Assembly (NCBI GenBank): GCA_004794785.1
Contig: SJOL01006682.1
Location: 515,346 to 579,345, forward strand
Origin: Opisthorchis felineus
Taxonomy: Eukaryota; Platyhelminthes; Trematoda; Opisthorchiida; Opisthorchiidae
DNA length: 64,000 bases
Reading direction: 5' to 3'
Position numbers and translations under genes: made by a program. Position 1 is the first letter of the stretch; each line of letters opens with the position of its first letter. Positions 47,820 to 59,481 of this stretch are shown here, in pieces. The notes under the pieces were generated by a model. The model did not search any database and had not been told where the DNA came from. It saw nothing but the letters and a program-made list of their open reading frames with translations.

Positions 47820-48585
47820 GTCATATTTCGCTTCAAAAGTGTTCGGATGCAGCTTCACTTGTGACATTTTGAATGATTTCTGTGAGAGCTGAAAGTTCGT
47901 TATGTATGAGTAGCCTTTCCATATACCTCACCGTAGCCTTTGGGCAATCTCATGATAAGAACAACCACGAATGCCAGCTCCCCATCATTTTCTTCATCCG
48001 TTGTGAGGTGGGTGTCGTCGAACTCTCCGGTTCGCTGCAGGTTATTCCTTTTGATGATGACCAAATTATCGTCCAATTAGCGGACCCATATTTCGGGATT
48101 TATTTGTGGGAGTGCAGTCCGTTCCAGTTTTTTCTTTGCAATTTTTGCGACAGATCTTGAAATTAAAGCCCTACTGATCCCAGTCGTAGTGGTTTGTGAC
48201 GCTCTCCATTAAAATTCAAAATACGTGGTCGGGCATAAGTTTAGCGATTCGCTGAGGATTTCTCTTTTAAGGTTCCACTTGGTGCACCCCAGCAGTCCTC
48301 CAGTTTCACTGGAGGAATCAAGGCCTACAGCTGTGAACAGTGGGTTAACATCAACGGGGACCACTATATCGTCCTATCCAATATTTATAGCCTGCACACT
48401 TTTCAAAAATTGTCTTACATTGTTGACCGAGTGTTGTGATCCATTGCTGAGCTATTTAGGTTTTCTCCACAGTTCTTTTGACAAGTTGTATTTTGAAGTC
48501 CTTGAGAGTGATATGATGGGTGATAGTGGCATTACCTATTTAAGTACTTTCGGCAGTACATAGAAGCGGAGAATGTCCAAGTTCC
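47820..48585 (-). pseudogene. Penelope-like reverse transcriptase (inactive)
   Basis: A single minus-strand frame can be followed for about 250 codons through roughly eight stops. Landmarks in order: LRFYVLPKVLK (family FYGLPKxHK, 48571-48539), MPLSPIISLSRTSKYNLSK (PLRPIVS...), VPVDVNPLFTAVGLD (the SFDVxSLFTxVP catalytic Asp motif), LCPTTYFEF (LCLxxTYFxF), and stop-LDD at 48079-48068 in place of Y-x-DD. After these come LAFVVVLIMRLPKG and YGKATHT (LPFLDxLIxR..., YRKPTHT), then HSKCHK. The two aspartates survive while the first residue of the catalytic box is a stop. This set of motifs is specific to Penelope-like RTs, not to LINE or LTR RTs. Confidence 0.85.
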
Positions 48586-50924
48586 GAACTCTCATCCATT
48601 GGTACTCTTTTTTCCCGTCCTTTGGAGATATTGAAACTTCTTCAGGTCCTTACTGATTTTCTCATCAAGTCCGAAGGATCGCATCACAGCTTCCAAGCCA
48701 ACTACCTATACTATCTCTATGCCCCAGCCTCGTAGGCTTTTTGAAGCTCATAATAGATAATTAGGCCAGAACATTCTGTTCAGCCTTCCGAAACAGTTTG
48801 GTGAAGAAGTTAGTTATCGAAGTATCGTTGTGAAAGTTTCTTCTTGGGTTCTTCGTCCTATGGAGGACCCTATTGTTTTCGCTAATAGCTTCAATACTTT
48901 ATTCTATTATAATGCGGAGTCATTGAATAAGTTCTGGCCTCTCTACGTTCAATGACTATTCTGTCTTATTTCATTATGTACTTTTGCGCATCCCCAAAAA
49001 TCAATCTAGGCACCATATTCCATTTTGCCCGGCTGGTTCTCAGGCTTTTAGATGAGTCAGTGGTGGTCCGTAGGTTACATCACGAGGAAGAAAGCATTTA
49101 TGCTGAAGTTCCTAAAGAAAGTGTAGCTGGTATCGCGTGGAGGCATTTCATCAGGCCAAACTGTCCAGTCCACATACTGAGCAACGTTATATGCACTATT
49201 CCGGCGATTACGCATTTATGTTTTTTCAGCAGTGTGTAAAGTGGCTTTCTGCTGTGCAGCACGCCTTCTGTGCACAACATGTCAACTGGTTGCAACTTGT
49301 AAAAAAACACTACAGAGGGTGTCCTACATCTCTCGTCTATCAGGCGATGACGCCGAGTTACAACAATAATGTTTCTGAATTGGAAATAGCTCTTGTCGCT
49401 TAAAGTGGCTTTATGCATCAACTTGACCACCAAAATACGCATGATCCACGAGTGTTACGTGCATTTCTATGGGTTTTCTTTCTGCCAAGGTGACCAAGAC
49501 GTCCGGAAATATTCACAATTTGGTGTTGTAACTAATCCGTAATATCCGCTTTTTGACTACATAAACCAAAGCGGATAAAAGAATCGGAAGCGTCATTTAA
49601 CACAATAACGTATGCTGCGATGATAAATTAAACAGACCAAGTATTTACTGTAAACAAAGTGAAAACCCAAGTTGAAAAGTTGCCACAGGACTAAAACTGG
49701 GAACTAGGGTGCTCCAGCAGCAACTGGGGGATAAGCCGCGTTAGAAAGCACTAACATATTGCTCGCCATTGAAGCTGAAGTCCTTTAGACAATAAATATG
49801 ATACCCTACAAACTAAGTGATCAGAGACTTGGATGAACAACGATCATTCAAACCCTGCGGCAGGCTTAGGACTGTCTTAAAGATGCCTAGAAATTTACCT
49901 TACATCCAGTTATTTTATACCATAAACGCGTAGCTGAAAAACAGTGCCAGTTATAGGCAAATGGTTTCAAATGTTAATTAATGCTAGGTTAAATTTAAAG
50001 AGACATGCACAACGCCCATGGTTCACCTGATTAGCCAGTCTCAGTGGAACCCGAAGTCCTTCTATGTTCCTCCAAATAAACAAAACTATGTGACCAGCTG
50101 CTGTCCAGTTAAAGGCTGAAAAAGCCGGTTTTCGAATACTTAAAACACTTTAAAATACATTACTTACATAATGATGAAAACAGCTTCTCTATCTATCGGA
50201 TTCCAGAACATGGTCGTGGTGCACAACAATGGACACGACAGCTTGACTTTGGCATTTAGGTGTATTTAAAAAAAAACTTAGACAGTGTTTACCACGTACA
50301 TCTTTCCTTTCCGTTCTATTTGAAACTGTATGTGGTTCTGTTCGTGTGACATCTCATCATTTTCGATTTATTCACATCGCGACGGAAAAGCTTGATTGAC
50401 ACGAAGGAATATTTATTCAAAAGGAGCTCACTACGGCTACTGTGGCTGCCGGCAATTTCTAGTCGCATGCTGTTCACGCTGGTCCCTTTTTCCCGATCCC
50501 TATTCAAACCTAGCAGCATTTCTTCGCGTTGTGTGTTAGGACGAATTTGGGCCTGCTTGTCTGTCTTAACTTAGTGGGCACTCGGACGTTCTCCTGCACT
50601 TGGTTTCTTTCAACAGGATTGATCTCCATTTGTGGCTACTCGCTTTGGTTACGTAAGCGCGGAGATTCGACTCCTTCCAAACAGTTCAACGGTCAGTTGT
50701 GTTTCTCTGCATCGCTGCGTAATCAAACTTTGTTCTTCTGAAGCTTCCTGCCACGTTTAACCCAGCTCGTCTAGGTTGTGCTTAAAGTGGGCATCCTCCC
50801 ATACTGCATATTACAATACTTGTATTTAGCTGTGTTTTCCCTAACCCAGTCTTCTTCAGTTTTTCTGATAGTTTCACATGGAGCTAATAAGTTTTAGTTG
50901 TTTGTCTGTTTGCCGAACTTGGCA

Positions 50925-50975
50925 GGTTGATTGCAGAAGTTTCGTGTCCAATACAGGCGACATCATCAGTGTGGG
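50925..50975 (-). ncRNA. Penelope-type hammerhead ribozyme relic
   Basis: Minus strand: CUGAUGA (plus 50963-50969) is followed by UGUCGCCUGUAUUGGACAC, then GAAA (plus 50940-50943), C, U, UC and UGCAA. The stem II 5' strand and loop match the GUCGCC-UGUAUU-GGCGAC helix seen in Penelope hammerheads, but the 3' strand has decayed to GGACAC so that only UGUC/GACA remains. GAAACUUC is one change from the usual GAAACGUC minimal stem III with its UC cleavage site. Stem I pairing is mostly lost. It lies at the 5' side of the Penelope-like element in the same orientation. Confidence 0.6.
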
Positions 50976-51463
50976 TTTGGGTGGGTAAGTTCCTCCTACA
51001 TGCGCCTGCATAGTTTTTAAATAGTATCCGGTGGCCCAAGCGTGATTGGTTGGTCGCGAGGTGGCTTTTCGTAATTTGATGGGTCAATCTGAAATGTGAG
51101 TTGCGTTATGGTCTCGTTTCCCTGCACCTGGCTATTTCGTCGGTTGGTCTCAAGTTCGTTTCCCTGTTGTAATGAGTCCGTTTCCTTTTTTCTTTGTGGC
51201 CTCCACCTGATTAGTTGGCTGGAAAAATATGTTTTTTGACAGCTTTCTTTGAGTTGCCTGGTCCCTTGATTGTTGTTGGACCAAATGTTTGAACCTAGTG
51301 GATCGACGTTTCGTCCAGCTTAGTTTGCAGGGTGACAGCAACTGCAAACTGGACTACCTCGTCAGGGTTGCAACAAAAGTCGAGTGTGTTACCCCAATAT
51401 GGATCGGATAAGATTTTCGCCCCCATGCTTTAAACAAATTCATGCTTGTTTTGTGATTCTAAG

Positions 51464-51664
51464 TGGCCTTTCAAAGCAGTGACGCTAGTATTTCACCATA
51501 AATTCGCGGCTTTCACTGTGTCATTATCTGAGGGAACATGCAAACGCACACTGTTTTTGAGGCATGCCGGGCTGCAATTCATTGTTTCGGTCCAAGCTGA
51601 CATCATAACATGGTTTTTCACGGACCGCCTTACAGCCACAGTGGTGCACTTTTTGGAGAAGCCG
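51464..51664 (+). CDS. Candidate coding exon ending in a consensus donor
   Basis: Following a pyrimidine-rich stretch ending TGTGATTCTAAG, an open frame runs in phase to CCG/GTAAGT at 51662-51670. The segment (LVFHHKFAAFTVSLSEGTCK, then LQFIVSVQADIITWFFTDRL, ending VVHFLEKP) has alternating hydrophobic residues suggestive of beta strands, but no named domain. The donor is phase 0 and a phase 0 acceptor lies 74 bp on. The exon start is the least certain boundary. Confidence 0.35.
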
Positions 51665-51738
51665 GTAAGTACACAATGACTATATCGAATCCTTGCTTAT
51701 TTGACTTGGTGACAAGCCTGTTTATCCTCGATGCACAG

Positions 51739-51852
51739 CAAGCACAGTTAACTTGGAAAGGGCAGGTGTTACTGGCTAAACGATCGCTAAGACCCACACA
51801 ATCAGCTTCAGTGTGTCGGGAACAATACCAACTTTGCGGTCTATTATGCTAA
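51739..51852 (+). CDS. Candidate terminal exon joined to 51464-51664
   Basis: Begins after CTCGATGCACAG (51727-51738) in phase 0, matching the upstream donor, and reads QAQLTWKGQVLLAKRSLRPT to a TAA at 51850-51852. The intron would be only 74 bp, short but plausible for a flatworm. The phase match across a consensus donor is the main support. The whole unit might still be chance or an old transposon fragment. Confidence 0.3.
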   Translation, partial: QAQLTWKGQVLLAKRSLRPTQSASVCREQYQLCGLLC

Positions 51853-54800
51853 ACTACCGACAGCAGGCTGTCCTTCGTGGATGTCGACTGTCGGCCGGAT
51901 TTTCCTCTGGACAACCAACCGCTGTATGACTTTTGTGGCCTTCCGGGTTTCCAGTAGCTCCACTTTGCCCGCCACCCGGTTAATATGTGTCAGCGGACTA
52001 CCGAGGAGTATGAAGATGGCCCTACAACTAGTTAGCCCATGTCTGAGTGACACACTAAAACCACCACTGGTGTATGAGAAACCTCTCAAAAATGTCTGTG
52101 GGTGAAGTTTCTCAATGCATGAAACGGAATGGTTTCCAAAAACCAAGAAGAAATGAACGTGCGGTGGCTACGTGACCCGATAGAAGGAGCAAGTTTATTT
52201 ATCAGCACAGATATAAACCTTCTGGGGAAATTCGGGTTTCACACCAGAAGGTGCAAGCCGATTACCATAGATTTATCTCACTGATATTTCCAGTGAGATG
52301 ATTCTGCGGTCTTGTGGTTGCTGGCTTCATATTCCCCACTAGGGAAGATACCATTTAGGGCCTGACCGCCACCCACCAGAATATCCTTCCATTTGCATTG
52401 TTATGACTTACGCACCTCACGCTTTCGCATAAGCCACTCACTGTGTAAGAAAACCTGCATGGCATGCTTGGGTCAGTCAGAATAATGCATCTGTTTTTCA
52501 AGTGGTTGTCGGACTTCTCCAAGAGGTTGTTGGGCGTGTTGCCAAAGCGGAGCCTCCCAGCCTGCGAGCAAGCAGCCCATTTATGTGTGATATACAACCA
52601 GTGGGCCGTGAGGTAGGAGACGAAGTGCGGGTCCCTGTGATGAGGTATTTCCAAGTTGTAACGAATCTGTACCCTATCGAAGTAATGAGAACGAAGCCTA
52701 TTATTTTGTAATGTTCAGACCAGCCATACTTTCGGACATTGTTAACTGTTGGTGGAGCGTTTTTGCAGACAAAATATAGATGTTATGCGGAATGAGCGCA
52801 CTTGCCGATGGCTTCAAGTACATAGAAACAGAGCGACATGGCGCTATAGGCGACCGAAAGCTTGGCTGCTTGCATCCGCGTCGCCACCTTATATCCCCAA
52901 CCAAGCTAAGCCGTTTAAGCACAGGGAAGAACTGCTTGCTTTCTGTGAAGACAGTGAATGCAGGGCGCGCGATACCCATGCCATTCATGACCAGTAAGCT
53001 ATGCAGCTTGCACCTTCGTGGGGATTGCCCCTCACAACCGGTTCTCTAGGGTCTACATGGAGTCGCTTAGGAGACTCTTGCAACTCGCGTCCACGGTGGC
53101 TCCAATCTGCGCTGATACATAAATGGCGGTAGAATACCAAGGTCTGTAATGTCGCTGATTCCCAATCATTCTGCAGTCAAGAATAATTTGAATTACCAGC
53201 TTTCCTCGATGGACTGGTCTGAGAAAAAATTTAGGGATGCAGGTATTTACTAATTTTTATTGCGCGGGCCCCAGCCTCTTGTATTCGCAACCCTTTGTGT
53301 CATCTAAGGGACAGTCTGCGCTGAGGGAGCCGTATGCTTGGAGCCGCGTGCTTGGAGCCGCACCACAAACATAGATTAAGAACTAAGGACAAGTTTAAGA
53401 ACTATGTGTGAGCGACGTATGGACCACGGTCCATTTTAGGTGCCAGATTTGCACTAGACGGTTTATGTGTCTGCAAGGCTGACAAAGGGGCACGGCATTG
53501 CGGTAGTGGTTGGCGAAAGTTTGGTTCATCAGCGATTACCTAACCACTTACTGACAAGCTATCGAACTGTAATTTGGTAAGCCTGCTGTTGTTCAGCAGA
53601 CGCCAGAAAGTAACCAACAGACTAAATTGCAAAGTAAAACGAGCTTTGCATTTGGTGCAAAAGTATCGCACCACATTCTACGCCGTACGCTTGGCCAGAC
53701 GGTTGCCGACGGCAGCACTAGAACGCACAACCAAAGTGCAACATGGGGACAAAACATTTGTAATGTTGTTGCGAATGAAGCTCAAAAACGCGCCTCCATA
53801 TGAGCAAAAACGTACCTTTCATCATCCTTGAACTACAGTTCTGCAAGGTTGGGGTTATCGAAGGGTTCCGCCTTCGCAAATTTTACATTGATGGAAATAA
53901 CTAACATAATTTGAAAGCTTCGCTCAATTATGAAATCATCCAGAAAAATGGGTGCGTTACCACATGTTTCCAAACAACTAAACGTCCCCTTACTAGTGAG
54001 AAAAATCGCACCTTTCAGTATCAAAGATTATGACAGGAACACAGATGTTCAGGATAGTTTTCTGGTAGGCGTATAGCTCTCGCGGTCACATACAAAGAAA
54101 GTTGTGCTGACTCTTTCGCTGAGCAATATACTGTTCTGTAGAACCAATTTTGCTGCTACTGGTTAATGGTCTACACCAATCGCGACTACTCGCAGTTACT
54201 AGGTAGACCAGCCCACCAAGCCAAAACTCATCACCGCTGATTCTTCTCTCTGACAATAGCATCTACCATTCCAACCTCGGAACCACCTCAGACTTCACCA
54301 CCTGTTAGCCTGCGCTTAATGCTGAAAGCTCCAGCCACGGATCAGAAGGATGCAAGGGGTGAGCCTACCTAACGGCCATCCAAAAGCGAAGGCGTATTCG
54401 ACGTCCTGATAAGTCAAGTCCCCACGAATGCCGACCGACCAACCCAGCCCATGCTCAAGACAACCGCTTGTGCCTAAGATGGGTTAGTCAGACGGACAGC
54501 TAGCGATTCCCTGTGCGGTCTACCACATACCCAAGAAAACCATATCATTAAGTCGACGAAGCGCGATTTTCTATCCAAGCCAAGTTGAAGAACCGGTTCT
54601 TGAGGAATAGCCATGCGGACCCTGTTCACTTGTCTTCATGCTCACCTTTGTCACCCGGAGGATCACTACCCCGGCTTCATTAGCACATTACCAAGCACAC
54701 TTTGGGCGTAACTATCGAACCAAAATTTATACGATTTACGGGAGAGAGGGTTTTGACGGCCCACACAAATTTTATCTCATCAAACCTGTTTACTTCCCCC

Positions 54801-55099
54801 ATTAGTTCATAGATTAGGTTGTGGGCAGGTCATCTTAACCTTTTATTTCTGGGGTAAGCTGTCTGACAGACTCAGAAAGACTCTCTTGTACTGCATTTTT
54901 ACGCTGAGAAAAGAACAATCCCTCTGCGTTGCAGTCAGTTTAGTATAACGTCCCCACGGTTTGCATTGTTTTTAATTTTCCCGCACCCTAGGCAAAGCAC
55001 CCGAAAGACAGGTCACCCATCGTTGAAAATAGTTAGAGATCCAAGGTCCGTATGTCAACTTTAGCTTTTGTCTGGAGGCTGTCATTTGATGCATGCGTT
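51853..55099. other. Non-coding or unrecognised decayed sequence
   Basis: Overlapping frames on both strands occur at 51844-52146, 52355-52711 and 52700-53050, and a basic 85-codon plus frame at 53574-53831, all without recognised domains. The Pro/Ser-rich stretch 54170-54800 could be the upstream part of the CR1-like element that becomes legible at 55.1 kb, but no motif confirms this. Confidence 0.35.
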
Positions 55100-56130
55100 A
55101 GAGGTACATCACCACCGCGTTCTTGGTTCGCCAGTGGCCGCCTCAGGGATCAGTTCTGGTTAGACACCGTTTACGGGCGTTATTAACCGTCTCCACATCA
55201 TTCCCCAACGAGTCTGTAAGGTCCTTTTGCGAACAGTGGGCTTCATTGAAATTTATTTTCAGGGGTAGAATACATCACTTCATCAGCCACCTACACCGTA
55301 TTAACCATAACCTCTGGAATGTGGTGTCACAACTATAAAAAAATCGCTCACTACAAGAACCTGTGAATATGGATCATCATTTCACTCCGCAAAAAGGCGC
55401 TGAGATTGGTCAACTTCATTGAGCATACTGCAACGTAGAGATCCTGGTAGCTGATCAGGCGGCTGTTGGTCGGTTTGCGAAGCTCGTCGACTAGCCCACA
55501 AACGACTAGAGATATTGAAGTTTTAAATCCAGCTCCCTCAAAGTGTTGAAGCCGTAAAGCGATGGTTGCTAGATTGGAACCTTGCTCTGACTGACAAAAA
55601 GTGCGTTGGTATGTCATTCGGAGGAGACTCAGAGGACTCCTCTGTCGTGTATAGTGAGAATGGACCAGAAGGTATTACGGAGATCGATACCGAACAGAAT
55701 TTGTTGCCGGTCTTAAATCCATCGATCATGAAACACGTCTCGCGGTGCTTATCCTCCTTCCCCTAGAGTATCGTCGCCCCCAGGGAGACATAATATTTAC
55801 CTATGCCCTGTATGAACTAGGTCTAGCATACAATTTTTCACCGTTGACCCAATTATTACACGGCGAGGATATGACGAGGAGATTTTTAGGCTCAGAGCAC
55901 GCAATTTTGTTAGATAATAGTTTTTCCCATTTCGGGCATTTGATGCGCGGGTTCGCCTTTCTCCGGCGGTTGTTAACGCTGAATCCAAAACCCAGTTCAA
56001 AGAGTTTTTGGACGCTTTATCATGTGCCACAGCACGCCGACAAGCTCTCTGCCCGGCGCTGAGAACCTATGGATCGGTGCTCCACACTTTATCCGCTTGT
56101 GCCTTTTGGGTAAACGAAAGCCGCTGAACG
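55100..56130 (+). pseudogene. CR1-like LINE reverse transcriptase, degenerate
   Basis: RT motifs appear in order across three frames: PQGSVL (the GVPQGSVLGPLLF box) near 55140, then LPQSVEAVKRWLLDWNLAL and KKCVGMSFGGDS near 55530-55630 (the W-x-L-x-x-N-x-x-K-C-x-x-x-x-FG thumb-proximal box). After these come YRRPQGDIIFTYALYELGL near 55757-55813 and SPAVVNAESKTQFKEFLDAL near 55960-56020 (the C-terminal block shared by CR1-group elements of flukes). The A(F/Y)ADD catalytic box between the first two is not legible. At least three frameshifts and internal stops make it a dead copy. It is 5' truncated or too decayed upstream to read. Confidence 0.75.
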
Positions 56131-56429
56131 CAAAGAACGAACCCGACCTGGGAGGTTTGGGTGAAAGCGTCGATCCCACCTGTCAGTCTGTAACTCCGTG
56201 AACACAGTCACCTGGCCCATATGTTTGGCTTGATCTTCAAAAACTTGGAGCACTGGCACTTTCCTTTTCATGCTTGTGCTTTCAGATCAGCACTTTGAGC
56301 TGCCGGCTTTGGTGGAGGACTCTAGTCGTTCTGGGCGCCATAGCTGTGTGAAGACATATATACAACCACGTTCCCTACAACTCAAAATATTGCCATGGCA
56401 CAACTTCCACCGCGTTTGTTTCAATAATT
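56131..56429. other. Probable LINE 3' flank, nothing specific
   Basis: Sequence after the last legible CR1-like codon. It may be that element's 3' untranslated region; no poly(A) or microsatellite tail was seen before the opposing LINE end at about 56430. Confidence 0.3.
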
Positions 56430-56600
56430 TCAATGATAGGTTTATTTGCCAACTTGTAGAAAGCATACCAGCGCATGTCAATGACATATAGCAGGACGGG
56501 TATGCAAAAACGGGCCACCACTGGCGCCCCCTTTCTCTTTCACAAAAATTTGGCTTCCTGTTCCCCTGCTCCACCGCTAACATCGTAATTGCAGGCCCAT
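56430..56600 (-). mobile_element. LINE 3' end, minus orientation
   Basis: The minus strand reads TTTCTACAAGTTGGCAAATAAACC, split here as CTACAAGTTGG and AAATAAACCTAT, followed by ATTGAAATTATTG: a poly(A)-signal-like AATAAA and then a degraded ATT-rich tail. The same word block recurs at 60023-60050 inside the gypsy element, identifying a repeat family rather than chance. The upstream (5') limit is uncertain. Confidence 0.55.
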
Positions 56601-57031
56601 TCTTTGGGACTGATGAGCCCTTTTTTTCTTGGGCGCTGTGCTATGGCAGGCTAATCCCTCGGATGTCGTAGTGTTTTTCGGATATTTGGGTGCACACTTT
56701 GGCTGAACCGGTGCATCTGAGACTCATTTGGATAGTTGGCATGGGCCAGACCTGGTGCATGCACAGAACGGCTGAAAGCGACTTCATCTTTGTAGTGATC
56801 AGCGGCTTTCCGTATACTGTGCTAAATTCCGAAGCAAGTGAATTCGTCTGACCAGGTGGTGTCTCCAACAGTGTGCTAGTCAAGGACTAAAGTTGACCAC
56901 ATCACCATCACTCACAGAGGGCCTGGGTTAGTAACCGACTGCCACTAGTTTTGGAACGTTTGTGCAAATTACGATCATGAACTGATAATTGGTGAGCTCG
57001 CCTTTTTTGCTTTTTTCTATTTTTCCGGTAG
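56601..57031. other. Possible 5' LTR or leader region of the gypsy element
   Basis: The 5' LTR of the downstream element is expected here, but no sequence matching the putative 3' LTR start (TGTGGCACATG) was found by eye. A CTGATGAGCCC at about 56612 resembles a hammerhead box but lacks GAAA. An 81-codon minus frame (56641-56883) is unassigned. Confidence 0.3.
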
Positions 57032-57121
57032 CTTGGAACACCCACAGCTCTTATACGCACTTACTTAGTACAGCAACTCACTTGTTTAGCCACGCCTAAC
57101 GAGGAAGAACTCAAAACTGAC

Positions 57122-57916
57122 TTGGTTGAAAACGCCGTTCACGTCAAACTCCCAACTTTTGGAAGTAATAACCCTACAGCATGGTTCATTCAACTAGAAT
57201 GCTACTTGCACTTTCTCCACATTACCTCACGGCAGACCATGTTTTCTTACGTGGTTTCTCAGCTTCCGACTAAGGCTGCTGCAAAGGTTATTGATGTGAT
57301 TGATCCCATGCCGGTATCGAACCCATACAACACACTTAAAGCAGCTATAATTAAACGGACGGCCACCTCTGATGAAGTGGATCTCCAAAAGTTGCTTGAA
57401 GGGGTCGAACTGGGCGATCGCACGCCAGCACAACTTTTGCGACATATGCAAAGCTTGGTCTGCGGCAAGTCGTTCGACGACACGATTTTAAAGCAACTGT
57501 GGTTGCAGTGTCTCCCCCTAAACACTCGCCAAATTCTGGCTACCCAGTCCGATATTCCTCTGTCGTCACTCGCTGAGACCGCGGACAAGATTCACAAATG
57601 CTTCTCTGACCACTTAATAGCTTCAACCCCACAACAACACGTTCAGCCCAATGACAATCCTGTTATGGCACGCCTTGATCGAATGCAGGCACAAATCGAT
57701 CAGCTGGTAGCCACTGTTAATAGGGTAGTTACCGCGGTGAAGCTGACTACCACGTCACACAAGTCCCGATCTGTTTCACGTGAACCGCGCTCTCCATCAC
57801 GGAATCTCAACCGTTTTTGTTATTACCATACAAAATTCAAAGCCAAGGCTCTACTTTGCACACCCCCGTGCGCCTATGTCTCCCCCGACCAGGGAAACCC
57901 ACTGGCCAGTCAGTAG
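57122..57916 (+). CDS. gag: Gag-like protein of the Ty3/gypsy element
   Basis: A frame of 264 codons is open here and, upstream, from 57032, but no ATG lies near the expected N terminus, so the start (TTG 57122, or further upstream) is unclear and the initiator may have been lost. It has the capsid-like segment [19 protein letters not shown] through [15 protein letters not shown] typical of gypsy gags of invertebrates, a Ser/Arg-rich linker ([14 protein letters not shown]), and a zinc-knuckle-like C-Y-Y-H...C-x3-C ([19 protein letters not shown]) near the C terminus. It overlaps pol by about 100 bases in the -1 frame, suggesting programmed -1 frameshifting in the intact element. Gag forms the particle that packages the element RNA. 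Confidence 0.75.
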   Translation: MVENAVHVKLPTFGSNNPTAWFIQLECYLHFLHITSRQTMFSYVVSQLPTKAAAKVIDVIDPMPVSNPYNTLKAAIIKRTATSDEVDLQKLLEGVELGDRTPAQLLRHMQSLVCGKSFDDTILKQLWLQCLPLNTRQILATQSDIPLSSLAETADKIHKCFSDHLIASTPQQHVQPNDNPVMARLDRMQAQIDQLVATVNRVVTAVKLTTTSHKSRSVSREPRSPSRNLNRFCYYHTKFKAKALLCTPPCAYVSPDQGNPLASQ

Positions 57917-59481
57917 TGGTGACAGCTGCCACTGGCCAGCCTCCTATTTGCCTATATTACGTTACGGATAGGACCACCGGAACGCGATTCATCGTCGACA
58001 CCATCGCAGAACGTAGCATTATTCCTGCCGGAAACTTTAAACGCCATTCCTCTAACCCGCTGACGACATTACAGGTGGCTAACGGCACCCGCATAGCTAC
58101 CTTCGGACACAAGTCACTGACGCTTGAACCTGGTCTTCGCCGTGCATTCCCCTGGATTTTCCATGTCGCCGACGTCCAAGTTCCAATCATCGGTGCGGAT
58201 TTTCTGATCAACTCCCCCCTAGCCGTCGATATCAAACGGCAAAAGCCTATGGCTTCTTTAACGTCGCTTTCCGTCCCATCAATCCAGGTGGACGCCTCAT
58301 CATACCCACTCGGTATTCACGTTGCCCGCATTTTAAACACTCCGGTTTTCGACGATCTAATTAAAAAGCTTCCCAGTTTGCTTAAGCCGTCCTATTCAAT
58401 CTCCAGTTTGTCACATTCACTCGAGCACCGCATTACGACCACTGGTCCCCCAGTTCATTCTCGCCCTCGACGACTACACCCTGAAAAGCTGCGTATCACC
58501 AAAGCCGAGTTTGAGCACATGCTGCAGCTTGGAGTAATTCGGCCTTCAAATTCATGTTGGTCTTCTCCCCTACATTTGGCCCCTAAAAAATCCACTGGTG
58601 ACTGGCGACCGTGCGGCGACTACCGAGCGCTCAATTTTCGTACCGTCCCTGACCGTTACCTAATACCGCATACCCACGATTTTGCACTGCAATTGCAGGG
58701 CAAAACGGTTTTCTCCAAAATCGACCTTGTCCGTGCGTATTGCCATATACCAGTTACCCCCGACGACATTCCAAAAACGGCGATTACTACTCCGTTCGGT
58801 CTATTCGAATTCACACGCATGCCTTTCGGTCTGAGGAATGCCGCTCATTCGTTCCAATGCTTCATAAATCAGGTACTGCGTGGTTTAGACCACTTTTTCG
58901 TCTACATTGACGACGTCTTGGTGGCAAGCGAAACAATCGAAGAACACAAATTACACTTGCAAGCTGTCTTCGAACGTTTCCAACAATCTGGGAACCCAGA
59001 CAAGCGTGTTTTCGCAGCAGACCAGCTTGATTTCCTTGGCCATTGTATTAACTCCGAAGGGATCCGGCCGCTACCAGATAAAATCACTGCCACTTGGGAC
59101 TATCCTCTACCTCAATCAACCCGAAGCCTTCGCCGATTTTTGGGTATGGTCAACTACTACGGCAGATTCATTCCACGTTGCTCAGAGATCCTAGCGCCGC
59201 TAACCGATTTACTCAAAGCAAACAACAAACAGTTGCAATACACTGACGAAGCTACCACTGCTTTCAACTCTATCCGAACCGCTCTTGTGAAAGTCACCAC
59301 CCTGGGCCATTTGAACTCTAGTTCTGATTGTCACCTCATATTAAAAACGGGCGCATCACAGACCGCTGTTGGTGCGGCTCTTCAACAGGCGGTCAACAAC
59401 AACACTCAAACTCTCTGTTTCTTCTCTCGCAAACCGCAACCTGCACAAACCGCTACAGCCCCTTTAGTAGAGAGCTCCTAG
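57817..59481 (+). pseudogene. pol: Pol: protease, reverse transcriptase and start of RNase H
   Basis: A 554-codon frame. Protease at about residues 45-130: [13 protein letters not shown] has Ile where the aspartic protease needs Gly (D61-T62-I63), with [13 protein letters not shown] following. RT at about 230-430: [43 protein letters not shown] and the intact catalytic YIDD at residues 363-366 (58903-58914), then FLGH and [16 protein letters not shown]. RNase H begins at about 500: [14 protein letters not shown] has Gly (59350-59352) where the first catalytic Asp of TDAS is expected. The frame then ends early because of a 1-base deletion near 59445. RT residues look functional, protease and RNase H do not. 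Confidence 0.85.

Larger units (their letters stand above)
47290..51110 (-). mobile_element. Degenerate Penelope-like retroelement
   Basis: On the minus strand, reading from high to low coordinates, three diagnostic parts occur in the right order. First comes a hammerhead relic around 50970-50925, of the kind known in Penelope terminal repeats. About 2.4 kb on lies a reverse transcriptase (48585-47820) with Penelope-specific motifs. Last is the distal part of a GIY-YIG endonuclease ending near 47310. The internal stretch 48590-50880 shows only scattered frames (for example 50316-50519) and cannot be aligned by eye. Penelope elements use a terminal GIY-YIG nuclease for target nicking, and many carry hammerheads. 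This copy is dead: several stops, frameshifts and a damaged catalytic box. The outer limits are approximate. Confidence 0.7.

Noticed and set aside
56010..56040. CATGTGCCACAG as reverse complement of the putative LTR start TGTGGCACATG
   Set aside because: Only 11 bases match; the surrounding sequence is CR1-like coding sequence.
56606..56640. CTGATGAGCCC...GGGCG resembling a hammerhead
   Set aside because: The GAAA box is absent (GGGCGCTG), the loop is a T-run, and no HHR-IR flank words are nearby, so it looks like chance.
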